Shown: positions 1-6,653 of the stretch, in pieces
Numbering within the stretch: position 1 is the stretch's first letter
Layout: each line of letters begins with the position of its first letter
Assembly: GCF_003408845.1 (NCBI RefSeq)
Contig: NZ_LRTV01000001.1
Span: 613,319 to 659,016, forward strand
Source: Gardnerella massiliensis
GTDB lineage: Bacteria; Actinomycetota; Actinomycetes; Actinomycetales; Bifidobacteriaceae
Length of the DNA stretch: 45,698 nucleotides
Direction: 5' to 3'
Notes under the pieces: generated by a model
Told to the model about the DNA's origin: nothing
The model's database searches: none
The model's input: only the letters and a program-made list of their open reading frames with translations
Program-made: the position numbers and the translations under genes

Positions 1-133
1 ACTGTAGATATGCTCGCCATGAATTGTCTGCGATAACATGGGGGCAGAAAAACTGCCACACGGCCAGCAGACTACGCACGTAGAAGACCGAGGGTACGGT
101 CACCGGACCGGGGTTCAATTCCCCGCGACTCCA
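1..133 (+). ncRNA. ssrA: tmRNA (ssrA), 3' part
   Basis: This is the tRNA-like 3' domain of transfer-messenger RNA, which rescues stalled ribosomes. Seen: a T-arm with 5-bp stem CGGGG/CCCCG around a TTCAATT loop (about 109-125), then the acceptor 3' strand CGACTCC (126-132) and discriminator A at 133. The stretch upstream (ACGTAGAAG) resembles other bacterial tmRNAs near their 3' end. CCA is not encoded, since ACAA follows. The 5' end and tag reading frame lie before the window. It is too long and lacks the arms expected for an ordinary tRNA. A terminator follows directly. Confidence 0.82.
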
Positions 134-140
134 CAAACGC

Positions 141-173
141 AAAAACGCCACTGCTCAAACAGTGGCGTTTTTT
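141..173 (+). terminator. Rho-independent terminator of ssrA
   Basis: Perfect 8-bp stem CGCCACTG (146-153) / CAGTGGCG (160-167), 6-nt loop, then a run of six T. It begins only a few bases after the tmRNA 3' end. Confidence 0.9.
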
Positions 174-222
174 GTAGTAAAACCCAATGTTTTCAACACT
201 TAAGCTACGCGTCAAAATCTAA

Positions 223-696
223 TTAATTAACTTCATTCGATAATAAATGAGCATGCGAACGTAACTGTTCAGCTAAACTAGCACGAGCAATCTTACCTTC
301 CACAATATTCTGAATCCACTTATATAAATCATTGTCAAAAGGATTCGCACTATCCTCAATATCAAGAATAATTCCATTATTGCGAAGTAAAGCTACACAC
401 GTTAATACTGTCGTGCGCTTATTGGCATCAGGAAAAATATGGTCTTTAGCAAGATGCGTAGCAAAGTCAGCAATTTGGTCAAAAATATCCGTATAGTTAT
501 TTCGATCAGCTGGAGAACTATCAAAAATAATCGCAAATGAAGAATACAAAACATTTTCAACACTGCCCTGAACTTCTTGCTTAACAGTAGCGAGTCCTTG
601 GCTTGTATCAACAATCTCTCGTTGAATAGAACACACTATTTCTGCGAAGGCAACAATCTGTTCCTCATTCCAAACAAGAGCATCATACTGGCTCAT
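223..696 (-). CDS. doc: Doc-type Fic-fold toxin
   Basis: 157-residue protein with the Fic/Doc active-site motif HIFPDANKR at residues 86-94 (H86, F88, D90, N92, K93, R94). This DANKR version is typical of Doc. Doc of phage P1 phosphorylates and inactivates EF-Tu, and other Fic proteins AMPylate targets. The length is close to Doc (about 126) plus a short N-terminal helix. It overlaps the end of the upstream Panacea gene by an ATGA, so the two are translationally coupled as antitoxin then toxin. No canonical Fic inhibitory helix is obvious in the protein itself. Toxin class is well supported. The exact chemistry and the target are inferred from the family. Confidence 0.85.
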   Translation of the reverse strand: MSQYDALVWNEEQIVAFAEIVCSIQREIVDTSQGLATVKQEVQGSVENVLYSSFAIIFDSSPADRNNYTDIFDQIADFATHLAKDHIFPDANKRTTVLTCVALLRNNGIILDIEDSANPFDNDLYKWIQNIVEGKIARASLAEQLRSHAHLLSNEVN

Positions 697-1205
697 GCGT
701 CACCAAGAATACGCAAAGTATTCGGATACTGTTTTTTTACAGCATCTACAGCACTAATAAACGTATTCTTCTTAGCAGGATACGAAGTAACATCTGACGA
801 TTGCAAAATATTCTGCACGAGAATCGGCTTACTTTGCAAAGCATCATACACATTGTGCCACGCACCACCAGCACGATGCACATAATTTACCAAATCAAAC
901 GCATTCATCCAAGCATATTTTTCAACAACAGTATCTACAATATGATCAGCATACTGGTTAGTTTCGTGATTAGGCGCATTGAAAATACGATTCCGCCCAA
1001 ACTGCTTAAACTCGTTATAAACGCTAGGCTCTACAGGACCATATTCCCAAGCTTGAATTTCATCCGTAAATAACGGACGCTCAGGATTATTACGCAACGA
1101 TTCCACTTGCGCAAAATATACTAGTTTATTCAAAGTGAGATTGGTTAATGCTAGCTTTTTCCCGTATCGATCAATAAAAATTGATGCTATGTCTAAAGCT
1201 TTCAT
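693..1205 (-). CDS. panA: Panacea-domain (DUF4065) antitoxin
   Basis: 170-residue protein with the hallmarks of the Panacea/SocA/GepA family: LTLNKLVYFAQ (residues 23-33) and EIQAWEYGPVEPSVY (49-63). Panacea domains are known as promiscuous antitoxins paired with many unrelated toxins, Fic/Doc proteins among them. The start at 1205 is chosen because AAAGGAGA lies 6-8 nt upstream. An in-frame start 33 nt earlier has no such site. Its stop overlaps the start of the Doc gene. It probably neutralises the toxin by direct contact and may also repress the operon. The second role is not visible in the sequence, since no DNA-binding domain is evident. Confidence 0.85.
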   Translation of the reverse strand: MKALDIASIFIDRYGKKLALTNLTLNKLVYFAQVESLRNNPERPLFTDEIQAWEYGPVEPSVYNEFKQFGRNRIFNAPNHETNQYADHIVDTVVEKYAWMNAFDLVNYVHRAGGAWHNVYDALQSKPILVQNILQSSDVTSYPAKKNTFISAVDAVKKQYPNTLRILGDA

Positions 1206-1363
1206 ATTTAATCTCCTTTCAACAAACTTATCACGCACACAAAAGTAAAATACATTCTACAAAATATTTCGTTAATAATACCATAAGATCATAGGACGAG
1301 GCGATATTCCGACATTTTCTGTATGCGTATGTAAAGCAAATGTCGCTCCTTAGCCAAATTCCG

Positions 1364-2374
1364 CTATTTTTTAACGGATCCGAGATGGTGCTGAGTAGCG
1401 TGCTCAGTTGCGTCGGAACTGTCGCCGTCGAACTCCCCCGCATCCGCAGAATCAACCAACGCGAGCGCAGCATCCACAAGATCCGGACGCAACGCATCCA
1501 ACCAGTGGATGCGCGCATCCCTGCCAAACCAGCCCATCTGCTTACGCGCAAGCCGACGCGTTTTCTGCGCAATATCCGCAAAAGCCTCATCCTCGCTCCA
1601 CACGCCATCCAAATAATCCATGATTTGCTGGTAGCCGAGCGCGCGCGCCGCCGTAACTCCCAAACGCCCGCGAATTTCGCGCACCTCATCCACAAACCCC
1701 TGCTCGCGCATAATCTGCGTGCGCAGATTCACGCGCTTGTCCAAATCCTCACGCTGCAAATCCAAACCAATCTGCACGCAATCAATCACGTACTTATACC
1801 GCGGAAGCGTGGCGGAATAAGGCTTCCCAGTAAGCTCAATCACCTCAAGCGCGCGAATTGTGCGGCGCGGGTTACGCGCATCCATGTGAGCAGCCGCAAC
1901 CGGGTCCTTCCGCTGCAACTCTGCGAAAAGCGCGCCCGCACCTTCCATGCGCTCGCGTGCCTCCAAAGCCGCACGCACAGACTCATCCGTGCCCGGAAAA
2001 GTAATATCATCCACGGCGGCGCGCGCGTACAACCCCGATCCTCCAACTAAAATCGGCCGCACCCCACACGACTGTAGCTCGCGAATACACTGCCGCGCAA
2101 GCATTTGGAAACGCGCCACGGTCATCGTCTCCTCCGGATCGATAATATCCAGCAGATGATGAGGCACTTCCGCCTGCTCCTCAGCGCTCGCTTTCGCCGT
2201 GCCAATATCCATACGCCTGTACATTTGGTACGCGTCTGCATTGATAATTTCCGCACGCACCCCGCGCTCGGCTAGTTTTTTAGCGAGCGCAATACCCAGG
2301 CCGGTTTTGCCGGAAGCCGTTGGGCCAACTATTGAAATCACTTTCGGAATGTTGTTCTGCTTGTTTTCCGACAC
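1364..2374 (-). CDS. miaA: tRNA dimethylallyltransferase MiaA
   Basis: 336 residues. MiaA transfers a dimethylallyl group to N6 of A37 in tRNAs that read U-starting codons, a first step towards ms2i6A. Seen: the P-loop GPTASGKT (17-24), the [16 protein letters not shown] segment (46-61) that lines the substrate site, and a C-terminal helical tRNA-binding part. Length is near the family norm of 300-320 with a short Asp/Ser/His-rich tail. The start is a GTG with GAGGAG 6 nt upstream. A 15-bp tandem array occupies its leader. No partner gene is adjacent on this strand. Confidence 0.95.
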   Translation of the reverse strand: MSENKQNNIPKVISIVGPTASGKTGLGIALAKKLAERGVRAEIINADAYQMYRRMDIGTAKASAEEQAEVPHHLLDIIDPEETMTVARFQMLARQCIRELQSCGVRPILVGGSGLYARAAVDDITFPGTDESVRAALEARERMEGAGALFAELQRKDPVAAAHMDARNPRRTIRALEVIELTGKPYSATLPRYKYVIDCVQIGLDLQREDLDKRVNLRTQIMREQGFVDEVREIRGRLGVTAARALGYQQIMDYLDGVWSEDEAFADIAQKTRRLARKQMGWFGRDARIHWLDALRPDLVDAALALVDSADAGEFDGDSSDATEHATQHHLGSVKK

Positions 2375-2392
2375 GGCACACTCCTCAACTCG

Positions 2393-2542
2393 CGCAACGC
2401 TAACTTACGCAACGCTAACTCACGCAACGCTAACTCGCGCAACGCTAACTTACGCAACGCTAACTCGCGCAACGCTAACTTACGCAACGCTAACTTACGC
2501 AATCCTAACTCGCGCAACGCTAACTCGCGCAATCCTAACTTA
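2393..2542. repeat. 15-bp tandem array, 10 units, in miaA leader
   Basis: Ten consecutive 15-bp units of the form CGCAACGCTAACTNN, where NN is TA, CG or CA. Units 8 and 10 carry AATCC in place of AACGC. The period is a multiple of three, so all frames stay open through it; this explains the short repetitive reading frames there, which I do not call genes. It lies between the divergent starts of miaA and the alarmone synthetase, within the untranslated leader or promoter region of miaA. Copy number is likely to vary between strains. Confidence 0.92.
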
Positions 2543-2632
2543 CGCACATACAAATCTGACTTATCTTAAATATTATACTTTTACCCCACGCACCCGCCGT
2601 CTAACGAATCTCAAACACGCTTAGCAGATTCT

Positions 2633-2651
2633 CGAGTATGATAGTTACTCG
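2633..2651 (+). promoter_or_regulatory. -10 element TATGAT inside an inverted repeat, upstream of alarmone synthetase
   Basis: TATGAT at 2637-2642 fits a -10 box. It is embedded in CGAGTA-N7-TACTCG (2633-2638 / 2646-2651), a 6-bp dyad that could be an operator or a 5' hairpin. No convincing -35 is seen. The expected transcription start (about 2649-2651) coincides with the GTG start codon at 2651, which suggests a leaderless message. This is inference from spacing only. Confidence 0.4.
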
Positions 2652-3478
2652 TGATACTTGATCGTCATAATCGCGTAAACGCAGCAGAATTGTATGCCCG
2701 ACTTCACAGCAACGAAGCAATGAACGAGGCAATTAGTGAGCAGGGCGTTGACAATAACGCTAATACAAACGAACATGCGCACGCCCAGCACAATTGCCCC
2801 CACTGCGGCAAATCCGACTTCCCAACGCTGCCGGAAGACCAAATCGACGAATTCGTGAACATGATGCAAGTGTACGAAGGCGCAATGTACGAAATCAGCA
2901 CCAAGCTTGAGATTCTCGACAGCGAGTTTCAAGTGCGCTTCTCCCACGACCCGATTCACCACATGGAACGCCGCCTTAAGTCCGTGCACTCCATTTTTGA
3001 GAAGCTGCAGCGTCGCCATCTCGACATTTCCACTCGCTCAATTCGCGACAATCTTTTCGACGTTGCCGGCATCCGCGTAATCTGCAACTATCGCGACGAC
3101 GTGTACTCGGTAGCGCAGTATCTTTCTAAGCAAACCGACATTCAGGTGCTGCAAGTCAAGGATTATATTAAAAATCCTAAGCCGAATGGCTACCGTAGTT
3201 TGCACGTGATTTACGCCGTGCCGGTGTTCTTATCATCGGGCGCGCACTACACGCCGGTTGAGGTGCAGTTCCGCACGATTGCGATGGACTACTGGGCTAG
3301 TTTGGAGCACGCGTTGCGCTACAAGGCTGGTTTGCCGGACGCGAAGTTGGCAGAACATTCGCAGACCTTGCTTGATTGCGCGCTGAGTTTGCAGAATATT
3401 GAGGCACAAATGCAGGGTATTCACCGCGATATTAATGGTGCGCCTCAAGTTGAGGAAGCGCCTGATCGCAATTCGTGA
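2651..3478 (+). CDS. Small alarmone synthetase, RelA/SpoT synthetase domain only
   Basis: 275 residues. It transfers pyrophosphate from ATP to GDP/GTP to make (p)ppGpp. The synthetase domain spans about residues 65-230: MERRLKSVHSIFEKLQRR (105-122), FDVAGIRVIC (136-145), KNPKPNGYRSLHVI (174-187) and VEVQFRTIAMDYWASLEHA (203-221). No HD hydrolase, TGS or ACT domain is present, so this is a monofunctional small synthetase of the RelQ/RelP type. An N-terminal extension of about 60 residues is unusual and contains CPHC (49-52) among several His, perhaps a metal site. The GTG start has no Shine-Dalgarno site; an ATG at 2720 is the alternative. Its transcript is separate from the divergent miaA. 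Confidence 0.88.
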   Translation: MILDRHNRVNAAELYARLHSNEAMNEAISEQGVDNNANTNEHAHAQHNCPHCGKSDFPTLPEDQIDEFVNMMQVYEGAMYEISTKLEILDSEFQVRFSHDPIHHMERRLKSVHSIFEKLQRRHLDISTRSIRDNLFDVAGIRVICNYRDDVYSVAQYLSKQTDIQVLQVKDYIKNPKPNGYRSLHVIYAVPVFLSSGAHYTPVEVQFRTIAMDYWASLEHALRYKAGLPDAKLAEHSQTLLDCALSLQNIEAQMQGIHRDINGAPQVEEAPDRNS

Positions 3479-3622
3479 AGACGCTGCGTAAAGACGCTAC
3501 GAAAGTATATTTGTGCAAACGTACTAAATTGCTTTACATTTTTTAGCATTTTTTAAGATGATTTAGATAACATGATATGAAAACATTATATTGTTAGCGT
3601 CTTGTATCTTTTAAGGAGAAAA

Positions 3623-4372
3623 ATGGCAGATTTGAAACAGCAATTTTATAGTGGCACGCAAAATCCTACTATTATTGACACGCACGCCACGTACGCTTTT
3701 GAGGAAGCACAACGCACTTCGGTTGGCCGCACTTATGGCGAGATGACGCTGGGCCTTATTGTTACCGCTCTTACTGCAATGTTCACGCAAACCGGCAACT
3801 TTTTCATTAGTTTTATGGTTGCGACGCGCGGGCTTGGTTGGATTCTGCTGGTAGTTGCGCAAATTGCGATTGCTCTTATTATGGGTATTCGCTTGATGAA
3901 AATGAGCACCACCACGGTACGCATTTTGTTCTACGCTTACGCAGTGCTGACAGGATTTACTATGAGCACGGTTTTCCTGGCGTTTAGCCTGGGATCTGTG
4001 GCTCTTGTGTTTGCGCTTACAGCGGGCTTCTTCCTCTGCTTAACAATGCTTGCGCTTACCACTAAGAAGGACTTGCTTAAGATGGGTCCGATTTTGATGG
4101 TTGCGTTGGTGGTGCTGGTGGTAGCGCAGATTATTCTTTCGTTTGTGGCACCTGGCGCTGGAACTTTGCGACTTGTGGCCGCAATCGGTATCATTATTTT
4201 CGCTGGACTGACGGCTTACGACGCTCAGAAGACTCGCGCCTTGCTTAATAATTACGCGGATCAGCCGGAGATGGTAAAGAAACTTTCGATTTTCTGCGCT
4301 TTCCAGCTTTATTTGGACTTTATTAACATGTTCATTTATTTGCTGCAGTTGCTTGGCGATAATAGAGACTAA
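3623..4372 (+). CDS. Bax inhibitor-1/YccA-like membrane protein
   Basis: 249 residues, almost wholly hydrophobic, with about seven membrane segments and a short soluble N-terminus, as in the BI-1/YccA/YbhL family. The C-terminal half has the family's Asp-bearing helices (GLTAYDAQKTRALL and a final YLDFINMFIYLLQLLG segment). Structural work on a bacterial homologue points to a pH-sensitive calcium leak, but the role in actinobacteria is not settled. The start at 3623 has AAGGAG 5 nt upstream, preferred over an in-frame start 21 nt earlier. It stands 144 bp after the alarmone synthetase and is followed by two hairpins, the second a clear terminator. Confidence 0.88.
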   Translation: MADLKQQFYSGTQNPTIIDTHATYAFEEAQRTSVGRTYGEMTLGLIVTALTAMFTQTGNFFISFMVATRGLGWILLVVAQIAIALIMGIRLMKMSTTTVRILFYAYAVLTGFTMSTVFLAFSLGSVALVFALTAGFFLCLTMLALTTKKDLLKMGPILMVALVVLVVAQIILSFVAPGAGTLRLVAAIGIIIFAGLTAYDAQKTRALLNNYADQPEMVKKLSIFCAFQLYLDFINMFIYLLQLLGDNRD

Positions 4373-4381
4373 CAACGCTAA

Positions 4382-4403
4382 AACTAACATACGTGTGTTA
4401 GTT
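4382..4403 (+). other. Hairpin just after the BI-1-like gene
   Basis: Perfect 8-bp inverted repeat AACTAACA / TGTTAGTT with a 6-nt loop, 9 nt after the stop codon and just before the terminator. No T run follows, so it is more likely a 3' stabilising stem than a terminator. Confidence 0.5.
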
Positions 4404-4415
4404 GCTTAGTTATTC

Positions 4416-4448
4416 AACCCTGCCGAATCAGTATTTGGCAGGGTTTTA
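4416..4448 (+). terminator. Terminator after BI-1-like gene
   Basis: 9-bp stem AACCCTGCC (4416-4424) / GGCAGGGTT (4437-4445) with a 12-nt loop, followed by T residues. Confidence 0.8.
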
Positions 4449-4513
4449 TTATGCGCTCTGCGCTCCAAACGCGAACGTTACCCACCACCCAAGTCCACAA
4501 ACGCAGGAGATTT

Positions 4514-4651
4514 TCCGGCAAATGTTCCAGAAAACCACCAAAACAGCAACATTTTCCGGAGAAAAAACTCCGGAGAATGTTCCATAATTACGCAAATTCA
4601 GCAACAAACGCCGGAAAATCTCCGGCAAATGTTCCAAAAAATGGCCAAAAC
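4514..4651. repeat. 138-bp direct repeat, copy A (dispersed hairpin repeat family)
   Basis: Base-for-base identical to 4873-5010 (offset 359). Inside it, CCGGAG-AAAAAA-CTCCGG sits within a longer near-perfect stem (AACATTTTCCGGAG / CTCCGGAGAATGTT), followed by CCGGAAAATCTCCGGCAAA and the recurrent TGTTCC motif. Related pieces occur at 5010-5060, 26402-26440 and 45587-45698. Short frames here are not credible genes. Confidence 0.88.
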
Positions 4652-4680
4652 GCTCGCGCGGTCTAGGCGCGCTCGCTACT

Positions 4681-4783
4681 GAGCTTGCGTTGAAAGCACA
4701 CCGTGCTTTCAACTTGAGCAAGCTCACGCTCCGAGTTGCCTTCGCGCGCACAATGCTGCGCGAAAGCAGGTCGTCGCGCCTGC
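4681..4783. other. Cluster of strong hairpins between the two 138-bp repeats
   Basis: A nested hairpin: outer arms GAGCTTGC (4681-4688) / GCAAGCTC (4718-4725) directly stacked on inner arms GTTGAAAGCAC (4689-4699) / GTGCTTTCAAC (4703-4713), giving 19 bp with one 4-nt bulge and a 3-nt loop. Two further stems follow: TTCGCGC / GCGCGAA (4741-4764) and GCAGG / CCTGC (4766-4783). The cluster could be a structured RNA, a remnant of a mobile element, or a gene fragment. No function can be assigned. The rest of 4652-4872 holds nothing else I recognise. Confidence 0.55.
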
Positions 4784-4872
4784 GATGCTGAAAACTTTCG
4801 AGGCTCATCAGAGTAACTATTTACAAGACCAGCCAAACACCAGCCAATCCAGCAACAAAACCCAGTTAAAAC

Positions 4873-5010
4873 TCCGGCAAATGTTCCAGAAAACCACCAA
4901 AACAGCAACATTTTCCGGAGAAAAAACTCCGGAGAATGTTCCATAATTACGCAAATTCAGCAACAAACGCCGGAAAATCTCCGGCAAATGTTCCAAAAAA
5001 TGGCCAAAAC
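4873..5010. repeat. 138-bp direct repeat, copy B
   Basis: Second exact copy of 4514-4651. Beyond 5010 it continues as another partial unit (AGCAACATTTTCCGGAG, then CTCCGGCAAATGTTCC) up to about 5055, so the region is a chain of the same elements. Confidence 0.88.
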
Positions 5011-5063
5011 AGCAACATTTTCCGGAGAAAAAACTCCGGCAAATGTTCCAAAAAACAGCAAAC

Positions 5064-5219
5064 CGATTATTCCTTTACATCGTTGTAAAGGAAAAATCGA
5101 AATCTTGCGAAAAAACGATTAAAACTTTACATCGTTGTAAAGGAAAAATCGAAATCTTGCGAAAAAGCGATTAAAACTTTACAGCCGCGTAAAGGAAAAA
5201 TCGCGCACGAATACAAAAA
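5064..5219. repeat. 52-bp tandem array, 3 units, 3' of tuf
   Basis: Three units start at 5064, 5116 and 5168. Each carries CTTTAC...GTAAAG inside outer arms CGATT / AATCG, so each can fold as a nested hairpin. Units 1 and 2 have CTTTACATCGTTGTAAAG. In unit 3 the loop has changed (CTTTACAGCCGCGTAAAG) while the stem is kept. The last unit runs into the tuf terminator. Confidence 0.85.
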
Positions 5220-5248
5220 GACCCCACGAGTTTCCTCGCGGGGTCTTT
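5213..5248 (-). terminator. Terminator of the str operon (after tuf)
   Basis: Strong stem AGACCCC-ACGAG / CTCG-CGGGGTCT (5219-5230 / 5235-5246), followed on the minus strand by a T-rich run. It lies 39 nt after the tuf stop. Confidence 0.85.
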
Positions 5249-5285
5249 GTTAAGCCTTAGCTAATACTTTCAGTTAGAGAAAATA

Positions 5286-6485
5286 CTAGGCAAGAATCTT
5301 GGTCACACGACCGGAACCAACGGTACGGCCACCTTCACGAACTGCGAAGGTCAAGCCCTCTTCCATTGCGATGGCCTGGATCAACTCAACAGTGAAGGTT
5401 GCGTGATCGCCTGGCTGAACCATCTCAACGCCATCTGGCAAGGTGATAACGCCGGTGACGTCGGTGGTGCGGAAGTAGAACTGTGGACGGTAGTTGGAGA
5501 AGAACGGCGAGTGACGGCCACCTTCGTCCTTGGTCAAGACGTAAACTTCGCCTTCGAACTTGGTGTGTGGGGTCACAGAACCTGGAGCAGCCACAACCTG
5601 GCCACGCTCAACGTCGGTACGGGTGATACCACGGAGAAGAAGACCAGTGTTATCGCCAGCTTCAGCCTCATCCATCTGCTTGTGGAAGGTCTCGATGGAG
5701 GTAACGGTGGTGGTCTGGGTGTCACGCAAACCAACAATCTCAACTGGGGTGTTGATTGGGAGCTTACCACGCTCAACACGACCGGTGACAACGGTACCAC
5801 GACCGGAGATGGTGAACACATCTTCGATTGGCATCAAGAATGGCTTGTCAAGATCGTGAGTTGGGGTTGGAATGTACTCGTCAACAGCCTTCATGAGCTC
5901 CTTGACAGTCTCTACCCACTTGTCGTGATCTGGAGCATCATCGTGCAAAGCACCGTAAGCAGAGGTGCGGATGACTGGGCAGTCGCGATCGAAGCCGTTT
6001 TCTTCGAGGAGGTCACGAACCTCTTCTTCGACGAGGTCGATAAGTTCTGGATCATCAACCATATCGCACTTGTTCAAAGCAACGAGGATCTTCGGCACGC
6101 CGACCTGCTTTGCGAGCAAAACGTGCTCACGGGTCTGAGCCATAGGACCATCGGTAGCAGCAACCACGAGGATTGCGCCATCCATCTGAGCAGCACCGGT
6201 GATCATGTTCTTCACGTAATCAGCGTGGCCTGGAGCGTCCACGTGAGCGTAGTGACGCTCAGCGGTCTGATACTCGATGTGGGCGATGTTGATGGTAATA
6301 CCGCGTTCCTTCTCTTCTGGAGCGGCATCAATCTGATCGAAGTCATACTGAGGGTTCAGATCTGGATACTCGCCATGCAGCACCTTAGAAATAGCCGCGG
6401 TCAAGGTAGTCTTACCGTGATCAACGTGACCAATGGTACCAATGTTAACATGCGGCTTAGTACGCTCGTACTTTTCCTTTGCCAT
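5286..6485 (-). CDS. tuf: Elongation factor Tu
   Basis: 399 residues, the usual length. It delivers aminoacyl-tRNA to the ribosomal A site with GTP hydrolysis. Seen: G1 GHVDHGKT (19-26), G3 DAPGH (82-86), G4 NKCD (137-140), and the switch I region around EKERGITIN, followed by the two beta-barrel domains. The start has AGGAGGAC 6 nt upstream. It is the last gene of rpsL-rpsG-fusA-tuf. A 168-nt spacer with several inverted repeats separates it from fusA, which may allow separate mRNA levels. It is also the known target of P1 Doc, a relative of the toxin at the left end of this window. Confidence 0.98.
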   Translation of the reverse strand: MAKEKYERTKPHVNIGTIGHVDHGKTTLTAAISKVLHGEYPDLNPQYDFDQIDAAPEEKERGITINIAHIEYQTAERHYAHVDAPGHADYVKNMITGAAQMDGAILVVAATDGPMAQTREHVLLAKQVGVPKILVALNKCDMVDDPELIDLVEEEVRDLLEENGFDRDCPVIRTSAYGALHDDAPDHDKWVETVKELMKAVDEYIPTPTHDLDKPFLMPIEDVFTISGRGTVVTGRVERGKLPINTPVEIVGLRDTQTTTVTSIETFHKQMDEAEAGDNTGLLLRGITRTDVERGQVVAAPGSVTPHTKFEGEVYVLTKDEGGRHSPFFSNYRPQFYFRTTDVTGVITLPDGVEMVQPGDHATFTVELIQAIAMEEGLTFAVREGGRTVGSGRVTKILA

Positions 6486-6517
6486 GTGTTTGTCCTCCTG
6501 GACGTCTCGTAGTTTGC

Positions 6518-6621
6518 CTCACACATTTGTGAGAGGTCTTTCGCTACATATTACTGGGTTTCTGGGTTAGGTGCCACTTCGGTGCCAGAACCCAGTCAAC
6601 GTAGGAAATTCTAGCGTTGAC
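6518..6621 (-). promoter_or_regulatory. Inverted repeats in the fusA-tuf spacer
   Basis: Three dyads: CTCACA / TGTGAG (6518-6533, 4-nt loop); CTGGGTT or ACTGGGTT (6562-6568 or 6553-6560, alternative left arms) with AACCCAGT (6589-6596); and GTCAACG / CGTTGAC (6595-6621). The alternative arms and the overlap of the last two dyads would allow mutually exclusive folds. They could be processing sites, an attenuator or operators around a tuf promoter. No clear promoter boxes were found. Confidence 0.45.
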
Positions 6622-6653
6622 CGGGGACAGAAAACACCGAAGTAGCGTGCGCT

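Noticed and set aside
38..226. Short plus-strand frame at the left end
   Set aside because: It runs through the tmRNA 3' domain and its terminator, both better explained as RNA features.
2338..2553. Minus-strand frame coding [10 protein letters not shown] repeats
   Set aside because: It is open only because the 15-bp array is a multiple of three. It overlaps the miaA start in another frame and has no ribosome site.
4681..4783. Possible tRNA or tRNA-like RNA
   Set aside because: The stems do not form a cloverleaf, and no T-loop motif or anticodon arm of proper size is present.
4402..4944. Several short frames across the repeat region
   Set aside because: They run through inverted and direct repeats, differ between repeat copies and lack ribosome sites.
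5403..6512. Open frame of 369 codons on the plus strand
   Set aside because: Antisense shadow of tuf. The composition (Val, Trp, Asn, Gly-rich) reflects the reverse strand of a highly biased gene.
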